Positions 15,845 through 24,261 of a stretch of DNA of 41,868 nt are shown one piece after another. A program made the position numbers and the translations under genes. Below the pieces are notes generated by a model, which did no database searches, was not told where the DNA came from, and saw only the letters and a list, made by a program, of their open reading frames with translations. Every line of letters begins with the position of its first letter. Within the stretch, counting starts at the first letter, position 1. The DNA is taken from the NCBI GenBank assembly GCA_050331575.1, contig JBHJGS010000011.1, positions 1 to 41,868 of the forward strand. The letters run 5' to 3'. The DNA is from JBHJGS01 sp050331575 (GTDB lineage: Bacteria; Pseudomonadota; Alphaproteobacteria; Sphingomonadales; Rhodothalassiaceae).

Positions 15845-18325
15845 TCAAAACCGCTTCAGTGTCTCTGATGCTGAGCGACGAATGACCTGACGCGCTGCCC
15901 CATATCCTGTCCAGGGGTCTCGCTCGCGCGCGCGACACTCAGCCTCTGCCAGGCCGAAGGCGGCAGGGGACGGCAGCTGCGCTAGTTCGTCCCAGGCCAA
16001 GGGAACAGCAACCGGCGCGCCTGTGCGGGCGCGCGGTGAATAGGGGCAGATGGCGGTGGTGCCGCGCTGATTGCGCATCCAGTCCAGATAGATCTTGCCC
16101 GGCCGTGCCTTCAGGCTGGACACGGCCACGAAGCGGGCGGGGTCTGCGCGCGCCAGCGCCCGGGCGGTCTCACGCGCAAAGCCCGTGACCGTCTCCCAAT
16201 CGTGGCGGCGTACCAGGGGGACCACCAGATGCAGGCCCTTGCCGCCCGTGGCCAGCGGCCAGGCCTGAAGGTCCGCGGCATCGAGCAGATCGCGCAGATC
16301 GACGGCCGCCTGCCGCACCGCATCAAAACCGACCCCCTCGCCCGGATCCAGATCGAACACCAGCCGGTCGGGCCGTTCGATGCGGTCGTGTCGGGCGGCC
16401 CACAGATGAATTTCCAGGATGGCATATTGCGCCGCGGCCACCAGGGCCGCCGCGTCCGGCAGGGTCAGATGCGCCGTGACCACCCCCTTGCGGCTTGGGA
16501 TCGGCACCTCCGCGATCGCCGGATCCATGCCGGCGCTGCGATGCTTCTGATAGAAGCAGTCCGCCGCCGCGCCGTCCGGGCAGCGCACCAGGCTGACCGG
16601 CCGCTGCTTCAGGTGCGGGCGCATCCGTGCCGCCACGGCCTGATAATAATCCGCCAGGCGCCGCTTGGTCAGGCCGGCCTCCGGCCACAGCAGCTTGTCC
16701 GGGTGGCTCAGGTGCACGCCCTTTGGCTGTGTCTGCAGCTGTGTCTGCGGCCGTGTCTGGGGCTGTGTCTGGGGCTGTGTTTGGGGCTGTGTTTGGGCGG
16801 GCTGAGCGGCGGGCCGGTCCAGCGCCACATCGCGCGCCGTCTTGTCCTCGCGCAGTCCCAGAAAGCGGGCATGGCGCACAACACCGGCGCGGGTCAGTTC
16901 AGCATAGTCGATCTCGGCCACCAAATCCGGCCGCACGAACCGGGCACCGCGGCGCGCCTCCGCCGGCAAATCTGCAAAGGGCGAGCGGTCGACACTCTGT
17001 TGTGCCAGCCGCTTGGCCAGACCTTGCATCTGGTCGCTGTCAAAGCCGGTGCCGACGCGGCCCCGATAGATTAGTCGGCCGTCCTCAAAGCTGCCCAGCA
17101 GCAGGGATGCGAAGGGCCGGGCCGGCTTGTCCGACACGCGCCATCCGCCGATCACGAATTCCGCCCGCCCGGCGCATTTGACTTTGCGCCATGTGTCGCT
17201 GCGGCCGGAGCGGTAAGGCGCATCGGCGCGCTTGGACACGATCCCCTCCAGCCCGATGCGGCAGGCCGACCGGTGCATCGCCGGGCCGTCGCCGATGTGA
17301 TGATCAACGAAGTGCAGCAGCGGCGCACCCTCGCCCATAAGCTCGCGCAGCGCGTGCTTGCGCGCGCTCAGCGGCTGGTCGGCCCACGCCTTGCCGTCTA
17401 AGGCAAGCAGATCAAAAACCATATAACGCAGAATCGCTTCGCCACCTTTTTTCAGACGTGACTGCAAGGCGGAAAAGTCGCTACGCCCCTCCCCATCCAG
17501 CACCACGATCTCGCCATCGAGCACGGCCGTGTTGGCCGCCAGCGCCGCCAGCGCCCGGGCGATCTCGGCGAAGCGGTGGGTCCAGTCATGACCGGAGCGG
17601 GTATAAAGCCGGCACACGCCGCCGCCGATGGCCGCCTGGATCCGATAGCCGTCGAACTTGATTTCGTGCAGCCAGTCCGCGCCTGCCGGTGCCCGGTCAT
17701 GGGCCGTGGCCAGCTGTGGTGGCACGAAGGCCGGGACATTTAGCGTGCCCGGTCGCCCTTGCGCGATCTCCTCCAGGCGACGGCCCGTGGTGATGCTGGT
17801 CTGCCAGGTCTGAACCGGATCGGGTCCGCCCGCGGCCGCATCCCGGCGCTTGATCAAGAGCCAGTTCTCGCGCGTGTCCCGGCTCTTGGGTGGCAGTCGC
17901 ACCAGGGTCCATCGCCCAGTCAGCCGCGCCCCCTCCAGGGCGAAGGTCAGTTCGCCCTTGGCCAGCCCGGCCTCGACATCGCCCTCAGGGTGCCACTTGC
18001 CGCGATCCCACACCATCATGGTGCCCGCACCATAGCTGCCTGCGGGAATGACGCCTTCGAACTCGGCATAGGCCAGCGGATGATCCTCGGTTCGCACGGC
18101 CAGGCGCTTGTCCTTGGGGTCCAGGCTTGGCCCGCGGGTTACCGCCCAGCTCATCAGTACCCCGTCATGCTCCAGGCGCAGGTCGAAATGCCGGCGCCGG
18201 GCGGCATGCTGCTGCATGACGAACCGGCGCACCGCGCTGGCGGCCGCCGCCTGTGGCTTGGGCTCGGGCGTCTCGTCGAACCGGCGCTTGGCGGCATACG
18301 CCTTCAGGCGGGCGGATGACGACAT
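15845..18325 (-). CDS. ligD: Multifunctional non-homologous end-joining DNA ligase LigD
   Basis: This 826-residue protein trims, fills and seals double-strand breaks held by Ku. Domain order is phosphoesterase, ligase, polymerase. The phosphoesterase (about 30-165) has HFDLRLEHDG and EDHPLAYAEFEG. The ligase (about 205-500) has motif I EIKFDGYR with the adenylated K223, then VLDGEIVVLD and GLEGIVSKR. The polymerase/primase (about 538-820) has VFDLDPGEG with catalytic D658 and D660. A QTQP-rich linker (about 511-534) joins ligase to polymerase. The start ATG at 18325 is one base after the Ku stop, so the genes form an operon. The domain order matches Pseudomonas-type LigD. Confidence 0.96.
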   Translation of the reverse strand: MSSSARLKAYAAKRRFDETPEPKPQAAAASAVRRFVMQQHAARRRHFDLRLEHDGVLMSWAVTRGPSLDPKDKRLAVRTEDHPLAYAEFEGVIPAGSYGAGTMMVWDRGKWHPEGDVEAGLAKGELTFALEGARLTGRWTLVRLPPKSRDTRENWLLIKRRDAAAGGPDPVQTWQTSITTGRRLEEIAQGRPGTLNVPAFVPPQLATAHDRAPAGADWLHEIKFDGYRIQAAIGGGVCRLYTRSGHDWTHRFAEIARALAALAANTAVLDGEIVVLDGEGRSDFSALQSRLKKGGEAILRYMVFDLLALDGKAWADQPLSARKHALRELMGEGAPLLHFVDHHIGDGPAMHRSACRIGLEGIVSKRADAPYRSGRSDTWRKVKCAGRAEFVIGGWRVSDKPARPFASLLLGSFEDGRLIYRGRVGTGFDSDQMQGLAKRLAQQSVDRSPFADLPAEARRGARFVRPDLVAEIDYAELTRAGVVRHARFLGLREDKTARDVALDRPAAQPAQTQPQTQPQTQPQTRPQTQLQTQPKGVHLSHPDKLLWPEAGLTKRRLADYYQAVAARMRPHLKQRPVSLVRCPDGAAADCFYQKHRSAGMDPAIAEVPIPSRKGVVTAHLTLPDAAALVAAAQYAILEIHLWAARHDRIERPDRLVFDLDPGEGVGFDAVRQAAVDLRDLLDAADLQAWPLATGGKGLHLVVPLVRRHDWETVTGFARETARALARADPARFVAVSSLKARPGKIYLDWMRNQRGTTAICPYSPRARTGAPVAVPLAWDELAQLPSPAAFGLAEAECRARERDPWTGYGAARQVIRRSASETLKRF
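16724..16795 (-). repeat. QTQP tandem repeat in the LigD linker
   Basis: About six 12-base units, reading GGCTGTGTCTGG-like on the plus strand, encode QTQP, QTRP and QTQL tetrapeptides. The array is in frame and forms the flexible linker between the LigD ligase and polymerase domains. It is slippage-prone and likely varies in copy number between strains. Confidence 0.85.
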
Positions 18326-18326
18326 T

Positions 18327-19199
18327 TTAGCCCTTGCCCTGCCCCGCCTTCTTGGCGCGCGATGACCCGCTCTTGGCTGTGGCGCTCTTGCGTCCTCCGC
18401 TCTTGGATTGCGGCTTATCCTTGGACACGCTGCGTTTCAGCGCGTCCATCAGGTCGATCACCTCAGCGCCGCGCTTGGGCTGATCACGCGCATCCACGCC
18501 GACGACATGCTGGCCCTGGCGGCGCTGCTCGACCAGCTCCTGCAACGCACGGGCATAATTGTCCTCGAATTTTTCCGGCTGAAACGGCGCGGTTTTGCGG
18601 TCGATCAGCTCGGTCGCCAGGTCGACCAGTTCGGTGTCCAGATCAACCTCGGGGATTGTGTCAAACACCTGTTCGGTGTCGCGCACCTCATCGGCATAGC
18701 GCAGGGTTTCCATCAGCATGCCGCGGCCGCACGGGCGCACCGCCACCAGATATTCGCGGCCGCGCATGGCCACCTCGCCCAGGCCGATCTTGCGTGCGCG
18801 GGCCAGCGCCTCGCGGATGACGACAAAGCCTTCCGCCGCCACCTTGCCGTCGGGCACGACATAATAGGGCCGGTTGAAATAGCGCGGATCGATCTCGTCA
18901 TAGCCGACGAACTGCACCAGATCGACGGTCCGCTGGCTCTCTAGCTTGATTTCCTCCAGATCCTCCGGCTCCAGCGTGACATAGCGGCCCTTCTCCACCT
19001 CCGCGCCCTTGATGATCTCGTCGCGGCCGACCGGGCCGTGATCGGGCACCACCCGTTCATAGCGGATCCGCTTGCCGGTGGGCTTGTGAATCTGATGCAG
19101 GGTCAGCCGGCTGCCGCTCTCGGTGGCGGCATACAGCTCCACCGCGATCGACACCAGCGACAGGCGCAGATGACCTGACCAATAGGCACGCAGGGCCAT
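18327..19199 (-). CDS. ku: Ku homodimer protein for non-homologous end joining
   Basis: This 290-residue protein binds double-strand DNA ends and recruits LigD. The Ku core runs from ALRAYWSGHLRLSLVSIAVE to about residue 250. It includes KGRYVTLEPEDLEEIKLES, VDLVQFVGYDEIDPRYFNRP and the YYVVPDGKVAAEGFVVIREA region. The C-terminus is a lysine- and serine-rich tail (KSGGRKSATAKSGSSRAKK), common in bacterial Ku and thought to contact DNA or LigD. The ATG at 19199 has GGAG about 9 bases upstream; the longer frame adds non-family residues. It is cotranscribed with ligD and diverges from the RlmI-like gene. Confidence 0.96.
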   Translation of the reverse strand: MALRAYWSGHLRLSLVSIAVELYAATESGSRLTLHQIHKPTGKRIRYERVVPDHGPVGRDEIIKGAEVEKGRYVTLEPEDLEEIKLESQRTVDLVQFVGYDEIDPRYFNRPYYVVPDGKVAAEGFVVIREALARARKIGLGEVAMRGREYLVAVRPCGRGMLMETLRYADEVRDTEQVFDTIPEVDLDTELVDLATELIDRKTAPFQPEKFEDNYARALQELVEQRRQGQHVVGVDARDQPKRGAEVIDLMDALKRSVSKDKPQSKSGGRKSATAKSGSSRAKKAGQGKG

Positions 19200-19307
19200 C
19201 GCAAAAGGCTCCTTGACCAGTCCAACACAGACATGAACCGGCGCACGCCCCGCGCAGTTCCCGTTCCGGCTTGCCCAGGGCAACGGGCCAGTCTATTCGC
19301 TTTGGCC

Positions 19308-20483
19308 ATGTCCTATCCGGTTGTGCGCGTGAAGCGCGGGATGGCCGGTCGCCTGGCGCGCGGCCACCCTTGGGCCTTCTCCAACGAAATCGACATGACG
19401 GCGGCGGCCAAGGCGTTGGAACCGGGCAGCCTGATCCGGTTGACCAGCCATGAGGGTCGGCCGTTCGGCCCGGCCTTCTTTCACCCGCACAGCCTGATCG
19501 CCGCGCGCCGGATCGGTGCGCCCGGCGACAGCATCGACGAGGCGTTCTTCACAGCGACCCTGACCCGCGCGCTCAGGCTGCGCCAGCGTCTGATCGAGGC
19601 GCCGTTTTATCGCCTGGTCCATGCCGAGGCTGACGGGCTGCCCGGCCTGATCGTCGACCGCTATGGCGAGGCGCTTGTGGTGCAAGCCAACAGTGCCGGT
19701 GCAGACCGGCATCTGGCGGCCATTACAGCCGCGCTTCAAACCAGCCTGGCGCCGAAAACCCTGATCTTGCGGCTCGACACCGCCGCGCGCGAGCAGGAAG
19801 GCTTGCCGCGGGAGGTCCGGGTGGTCGGGGCCGCGCCGGCAGGTCCGGTTCAGGTCACGGAGAACGAGGTTATCGGCCTGGCCGACCTGATGGGTGGGCA
19901 GAAGACCGGCTGGTTCTTTGATCATCGGCCCAACCGCGCCGTTGCCGCCCGGTTGGCGCGCGGCGCCAGCGTGCTGGACTTGTGCAGCTATACCGGGGCG
20001 TTCGCGCTGCACGCCGCCAACGCCGGCGCCAAATCGGTGCTGGCGTTGGACCGCGATGCCGCAGCCCTTGCCCTGGCGCAGGATGCCGCCGCACGCAATC
20101 ATGTCGCGATCGAAACGCGCCAAGGCGATTTGTTCGACACGGCCGAGGCCTTGGCGGCCGAGGGCGCCCGCTTTGACATGGTGCTGGCCGACCCGCCGGC
20201 CTTCGTGAAGTCCAGAAAGGCGCTGAAATCCGGCCTCAAGGGCTATGAAAAATTGACCCGCCTGGCCGCCCGGCTGACCGCGCCGGACGGCGTGCTGATG
20301 ATCGCCAGCTGCAGCCAGCCGGTCGACATGGCCACGCTGCAAGAGCAGGTGGCCAATGGCTTGGCCAGGGCCGGCCGCACCGGTCGCATCCTCATCGCCG
20401 GCGGCGCCGGACCAGACCATCCGACCCACCCGATGCTGCCCGAAAGCGCCTATCTGAAGGCCATTTTCTTGGCGCTGGATTGA
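19308..20483 (+). CDS. RlmI-like class I rRNA (cytosine-5) methyltransferase
   Basis: This 391-residue protein has an N-terminal PUA domain (VRVKRGMAGRLARGHPWAFS), a middle EEHEE-type domain (HAEADGLPGLIVDRYG), and a C-terminal SAM methyltransferase domain. The latter has MGGQKTGWFFDHRPNR, motif I VLDLCSYTGAFALHAA (222-237) and motif IV ADPPAF (294-299), plus the IASCSQPV block. This is the RlmI/YccW family; E. coli RlmI makes m5C1962 in 23S rRNA. The start at 19308 fits the family N-terminus; the ribosome binding site is weak, and a TTG or CTG slightly upstream cannot be excluded. It diverges from ku. Confidence 0.88.
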   Translation: MSYPVVRVKRGMAGRLARGHPWAFSNEIDMTAAAKALEPGSLIRLTSHEGRPFGPAFFHPHSLIAARRIGAPGDSIDEAFFTATLTRALRLRQRLIEAPFYRLVHAEADGLPGLIVDRYGEALVVQANSAGADRHLAAITAALQTSLAPKTLILRLDTAAREQEGLPREVRVVGAAPAGPVQVTENEVIGLADLMGGQKTGWFFDHRPNRAVAARLARGASVLDLCSYTGAFALHAANAGAKSVLALDRDAAALALAQDAAARNHVAIETRQGDLFDTAEALAAEGARFDMVLADPPAFVKSRKALKSGLKGYEKLTRLAARLTAPDGVLMIASCSQPVDMATLQEQVANGLARAGRTGRILIAGGAGPDHPTHPMLPESAYLKAIFLALD

Positions 20484-20529
20484 CCATCGCCAGCGCCCCC
20501 GCTGGCAAAGACAGATATGGTCGCGACAT

Positions 20530-20564
20530 GGCGGCGCTCGGATCGCTCAAGCACGGGCGCCGCC
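20530..20564. terminator. Hairpin between convergent RlmI-like and lipoprotein genes
   Basis: GGCGGCGC (20530-20537) and GCGCCGCC (20557-20564) form a perfect 8-bp stem with a 19-base loop, sitting in the 99-base gap between two convergent genes. No T run, but the position suits a shared terminator. Confidence 0.4.
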
Positions 20565-20582
20565 GTCGAAATCAGGGGCTGT

Positions 20583-20924
20583 TTAAAACGGGAAGCTTTC
20601 GCTGTCGCAGGCCAGCACCACCCGCGCGCCGCGGACCTTGGTGCCCGATGAGCGCTCGTAAAGCGTGCGATAGCTGTCCACCGAAATTGTCCGGCAGCCA
20701 GACCCCCGAGCCGACGCTAAGATGCTGTCCGCAATCAAACCGCCTTCAGCGCGCGTCTCCGCGCGCTCCTCGATGGTGATGAGTCGTTCGTCGGACTCGA
20801 ATTTTTCCCCACTGCCATAGGTGTAGCTGCTGGCGAAATCGCCGCTGCTTTCATGAATGTCGATGCTGCAACCGCTCAAGATCACGGCAGCGCCGGCGGC
20901 TGCCCAAAAGGATTTCGTGCGCAT
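20583..20924 (-). CDS. Small lipoprotein, function unknown
   Basis: The 113-residue product starts with a lipoprotein signal, TKSFWAAAGAAVILSGC, with the lipidated cysteine at position 19. The mature part holds a serine/tyrosine stretch (SSGDFASSYTYGSGEKF), a charged helix (DERLITIEERAETRAEGG) and two further cysteines (SGCRTISVDSY and VVLACDSESF), which could form a disulfide. I do not recognise the family. The residue after the lipid cysteine is Ser, so outer-membrane sorting is expected by the usual +2 rule. GGGGAGA precedes the ATG. It is a single gene, convergent with the RlmI-like gene. Confidence 0.75.
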   Translation of the reverse strand: MRTKSFWAAAGAAVILSGCSIDIHESSGDFASSYTYGSGEKFESDERLITIEERAETRAEGGLIADSILASARGSGCRTISVDSYRTLYERSSGTKVRGARVVLACDSESFPF

Positions 20925-20966
20925 AACAGGTCTCCCCTTTTTGCTTCGCGCGACTCGCTGTCACAG

Positions 20967-20978
20967 CGATATATATCG
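20967..20978. promoter_or_regulatory. Palindrome CGATATATATCG upstream of the lipoprotein gene
   Basis: A perfect 12-base palindrome lies 43 bases upstream of the lipoprotein ATG. Its AT-rich core could include a -10 element or an operator for a dimeric regulator; no regulator is identified. Confidence 0.3.
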
Positions 20979-21023
20979 AGGCGATAAAGGGGCGACAAGC
21001 CGGAATCGTTTCAAGGCTTGCGA

Positions 21024-22460
21024 TCAGCCGCCCGGGCCGCAATCGATGCAGCGCAGCGGCGGTTGTGGGCCCATCCCGAGATCCTTGTTCAGCTCTCGCA
21101 GGGCGGTGCGCAGTCCCTCTTCGATCACCGGATGGTAGAACGGCAGCTGCAGCGTGTCCGGCACGGTCATCTTCTGGTCGATCACCCAGGCGAGCAGATG
21201 CGCCAGATGCTCCGCGGACGGACCGATCATCTCCGCGCCCAGAAGCGCGCCGGTGTCATGTTCGCCATAGACGCGCAGAAGGCCCTTGTTGACCAGCATC
21301 ACCCGGCTGCGGCCCTGATCTTCGAACGACACCTCGCCGATGGCGAAGTCCACGCCGGCTTCCTTCAATTCCTTGTAGGTTCGGCCGGCCATGGCGATCT
21401 GCGGGTCGGAGAAGACGATGGACAGGCCGACCCGGCGGGTGCGCTTATAAACCTCCGGATAGCGGCCGGCATTCTCTCCGGCCAAGCGCCCCTCATCGGC
21501 GGCTTCATGCAGCAGCGGCACATCCGGCACGGCATCGCCGGCGATGAAGATATGACTGTCGCCACAGCGCATGGACAAGGGATTGTATAAGGGCACGCCG
21601 CGGGCATCCAGGTCCAGCGAGGTGCGGTCCAGATGCAGCCCGTCGACATTGGCGCGCCGGCCGGTCGCCGCCAGCAGATAATCGAAGCGTTCGGTCACCG
21701 CGCCGGTCTCGCCGGCATAGGTGATCACCACCTCGTCGCCGTCCCGCGCAATTTCGGTCACATCGCCGTCGGGCAAGAAGGGATATTCGGCCTTGAAGGT
21801 GTTCATGGCATAGGCGCGCACCTTCGGATCGGTCAGCGGGCCGACCAGGTCGCCCTTGCCGAACAGGCGCACCCGCACGCCCAGGCGGTGCAGCGCCTGG
21901 CACAGCTCCAGCCCGATGACACCGGCGCCGAACACAGCAACCGAGCCCGGCAGATCCTCGAAATAGAAGAGATCATCATTGACGATCAGCCGGTCACCGA
22001 CGGCCTGGAATGGCGGCGGGACATTGGGCCGCGACCCCACCGCGATGATGATGCGGTCCGCCTTCAGCGTCGAGCCGTCACCCAGTTGCAGGCTGTGATC
22101 GTCCAGGAACACGGCGTTCTGGCGAATGATATGGCTCTGCTCGAAGCCATTCACCGCATCGATGACGAAGCCGACAAAGCGGTCGCGTTCAGCACGCACC
22201 CGTTCCATCACCGCGCGGCCGTCCACATCGGGCACCTGCCCGCGCAAGCCGAAAGCATCGAAATGGTGGCAATGGTGGCGCAGATCCGCCGGGGCGATCA
22301 GCAGCTTGGAGGGCATGCAGCCGACCCTGGCGCAGGTGGTGCCCAAATCGCCGCCATCGATCAGCGCGACATTGCGGGTAAACGTCAAAGCCTCGCGATA
22401 CGCCGCCATTCCCGCGGTGCCGGCGCCCAGTATCGCCACATCGACATGCCGTTCGGTCAT
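21024..22460 (-). CDS. Dihydrolipoamide-dehydrogenase-like flavoprotein disulfide reductase
   Basis: The 478-residue product is a class I pyridine-nucleotide disulfide oxidoreductase. The FAD fold has ILGAGTAGMAA (10-20), the redox pair C43/C48 in GTTCARVGCMPSK, and the second FAD motif HIFIAGDA. The NAD fold has SVAVFGAGVIGLELC. The C-terminal interface has FYHPVIEEGL with H443 and E448, the His-Glu pair of active Lpd-type enzymes. It ends in an extra CIDCGPGG, a CxxC at 471-474. Lpd proteins oxidise dihydrolipoyl groups, but no E1, E2 or lipoyl gene is nearby, so the substrate is open. GGGGGAAGA precedes the ATG at 22460. The gene diverges from the AgcS symporter gene. Confidence 0.85.
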   Translation of the reverse strand: MTERHVDVAILGAGTAGMAAYREALTFTRNVALIDGGDLGTTCARVGCMPSKLLIAPADLRHHCHHFDAFGLRGQVPDVDGRAVMERVRAERDRFVGFVIDAVNGFEQSHIIRQNAVFLDDHSLQLGDGSTLKADRIIIAVGSRPNVPPPFQAVGDRLIVNDDLFYFEDLPGSVAVFGAGVIGLELCQALHRLGVRVRLFGKGDLVGPLTDPKVRAYAMNTFKAEYPFLPDGDVTEIARDGDEVVITYAGETGAVTERFDYLLAATGRRANVDGLHLDRTSLDLDARGVPLYNPLSMRCGDSHIFIAGDAVPDVPLLHEAADEGRLAGENAGRYPEVYKRTRRVGLSIVFSDPQIAMAGRTYKELKEAGVDFAIGEVSFEDQGRSRVMLVNKGLLRVYGEHDTGALLGAEMIGPSAEHLAHLLAWVIDQKMTVPDTLQLPFYHPVIEEGLRTALRELNKDLGMGPQPPLRCIDCGPGG

Positions 22461-22609
22461 TCTTCCCCCCTGATCCGGTGTGCGGATTTGATATAAAACG
22501 CCGTGCCGGCCCGGCCACCGAAAATCGCGCAAAGACATGGAGTAGATCCGCGCAGTGCATACTTGGCGCCGCGCGACCAAGCGCTTAAGCTGACCGCTTC
22601 AGCAAGAGT

Positions 22610-22623
22610 GGCCGGCGCCGGCC
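22610..22623 (+). promoter_or_regulatory. GC palindrome in the leader of the AgcS gene
   Basis: GGCCGGCGCCGGCC is a perfect 14-base palindrome ending 17 bases before the AgcS ATG. A smaller hairpin, GCTGA-CCGCT-TCAGC, lies at 22589-22603. Either could shape access to the weak GAGAG ribosome binding site, or act as an operator between the divergent genes. No glycine-riboswitch core is seen. Confidence 0.3.
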
Positions 22624-22640
22624 CCCGGTTCATGTGAGAG

Positions 22641-24146
22641 ATGATCGTGCCGCGGATTGTTTTTGTGTTTTTCTTGTTGCTGGCCGGAGCGCCGGCGCTT
22701 GCCCAGGCCGAGGCTGACCGCGTCGCCGGGCCGGTTTCGCGCGCGATCACGGCGTTCAATCAGGGCGTCTTCTATGAGGTGACGATCTTGGGCCAATCGG
22801 TCGAACTGATCGTGTTGTGGATGTTCGCGCCAATGCTGTTTCTGACGGTCTGGTTCGGCTTCATCAATTTGCGCGGCTTCAAACTGGCGTTTCGTGTCCT
22901 GCGCGGTCACTTCCGGGACGATACCGCCCCGGGCGAAGTGACGCAGTTCCAGGCGCTGACCACCGCGCTGTCCGGCACCGTGGGCTTGGGCAATATCGCT
23001 GGCGTGGCCGTGGCGATCGCCTTGGGCGGGCCGGGCGCGGCCTTCTGGATGCTGGTGATCGGCTTCTTCGCGATGAGCCTGAAATTTGCCGAATGCACCT
23101 TGGGCGTGAAATATCGCCGCGAGCATGCCGACGGAACGGTGTCCGGCGGGCCCATGTATTATCTGACCCGCGGCTTGGCCGCGCGCGGCTGGGTGCGAAC
23201 CGGGGCCGCGCTGGGCCTGATCTACGCGATTTGTGCGGTCCCGGCGATGATCCAGATCGCCCAGGTCAATCAGGCGTTCAGCCAGCTGTCCCTGGTCACC
23301 GGCATCGACGGGGCGGGTTGGCGCTGGGCCTTCGGCCTGTTGACCGCTGCCGCCGTCGCCGTGGTGATCATCGGCGGTATCCGGGCAATCGCCGGCGTCA
23401 CCGCGCGCCTGGTTCCGTTGATGGCCGGCCTCTACATCTCCGCAGCGCTCTTCATTCTGATCGGTCATATCGACCGCATTCCCGCCGCCATCGCCTTGAT
23501 CGTGGGCGAGGCGTTCACGCCTCAAGCGGGCATCGGCGCCGTCATCGCCGCCTTTGTCTGGGGCATGCGCCGGGCGGTTTATTCGACCGAAGCCGGGCTG
23601 GGCTCAGCCACCGTCGCCCATGCCGCAGCAAAGACGCACGAGCCGGTCTCAGAAGGGCTGGTGGCGCTGTTGGAGCCGTTCATCGATACCGTGGTGATCT
23701 GCTCCATGACCGCATTGGTCATCGTGGTGACCGGTGCCTATCAGCAGGGCTTGGGAGATGTGCAGATGACCAGTTGGGCGTTCAATTCGGTGATCCCCGG
23801 CTTCAATATCGTGCTGACCGTTGCGGTGATGCTGTTCGCCTATTCCACCATCATCAGCTGGTCCTACTATTCCTCCAAGGCCTGGGGCTTCCTGTTCGGC
23901 TACAGCCGCTTTTCCATGGGCCTTTATAAGACGGTCTTCTGCGTCCTGCTGATCCCCGGGGCGGTGCTGACCACCGGGCAGGTATTCGACATCATGGACG
24001 CGCTGTTCTTCCTGATGGCGGTGCCCAACATCGTCGGCATCTATTTGATGTCTGGTGAGATCCGGCAGGACTTGCGCAGCTATCTGGCGCGGGTGAAATC
24101 CGGTGAGATCCAACCCGTGCAGGCCCTGCCCCAAGCCGCGGAATGA
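22641..24146 (+). CDS. AgcS family alanine/glycine:cation symporter
   Basis: This 501-residue inner-membrane transporter imports alanine or glycine with sodium or protons. It starts with a hydrophobic segment resembling a signal peptide (VFVFFLLLAGAPALAQAEA), followed by a segment before TM1 and about ten membrane helices. Family signatures include FQALTTALSGTVGLGNIAGV (substrate and ion site), GPGAAFWM, EAGLGSATVAHAAAKT and YSTIISWSYYSSKAWGFLFG. The length is typical (450-550). The ribosome binding site is weak (GAGAG close to the ATG). The C-terminus ends LPQAAE, the same six residues that end the RND pump at 41.7 kb. Confidence 0.94.
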   Translation: MIVPRIVFVFFLLLAGAPALAQAEADRVAGPVSRAITAFNQGVFYEVTILGQSVELIVLWMFAPMLFLTVWFGFINLRGFKLAFRVLRGHFRDDTAPGEVTQFQALTTALSGTVGLGNIAGVAVAIALGGPGAAFWMLVIGFFAMSLKFAECTLGVKYRREHADGTVSGGPMYYLTRGLAARGWVRTGAALGLIYAICAVPAMIQIAQVNQAFSQLSLVTGIDGAGWRWAFGLLTAAAVAVVIIGGIRAIAGVTARLVPLMAGLYISAALFILIGHIDRIPAAIALIVGEAFTPQAGIGAVIAAFVWGMRRAVYSTEAGLGSATVAHAAAKTHEPVSEGLVALLEPFIDTVVICSMTALVIVVTGAYQQGLGDVQMTSWAFNSVIPGFNIVLTVAVMLFAYSTIISWSYYSSKAWGFLFGYSRFSMGLYKTVFCVLLIPGAVLTTGQVFDIMDALFFLMAVPNIVGIYLMSGEIRQDLRSYLARVKSGEIQPVQALPQAAE

Positions 24147-24261
24147 CCGCTTGGGCTTTCGGGCGTGACACCAGCACCGGGCCGGGTCGGCGCGGTGAGG
24201 ATGCGGAGGCTTTGGCGTGACGTCCGCTCAACAGTCGCAGCGCTGAGGGACGCAGCAAACC

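Noticed and set aside
16724..16800. Short-period repeats considered as a CRISPR array
   Set aside because: The units are 12 bases, contiguous without spacers, in frame inside ligD, and encode a QTQP linker.
20480..20779. Plus-strand open frame after the RlmI-like gene
   Set aside because: It starts inside the upstream stop region and runs antisense through the lipoprotein gene, which has a signal peptide and ribosome binding site.
22461..22640. Glycine riboswitch before the alanine/glycine symporter
   Set aside because: I could not find the conserved aptamer core; only simple palindromes are visible.
22599..23525. Minus-strand open frame opposite the AgcS gene
   Set aside because: Low-complexity D, H, G, Q-rich translation typical of an antisense shadow, overlapping a well-supported transporter.
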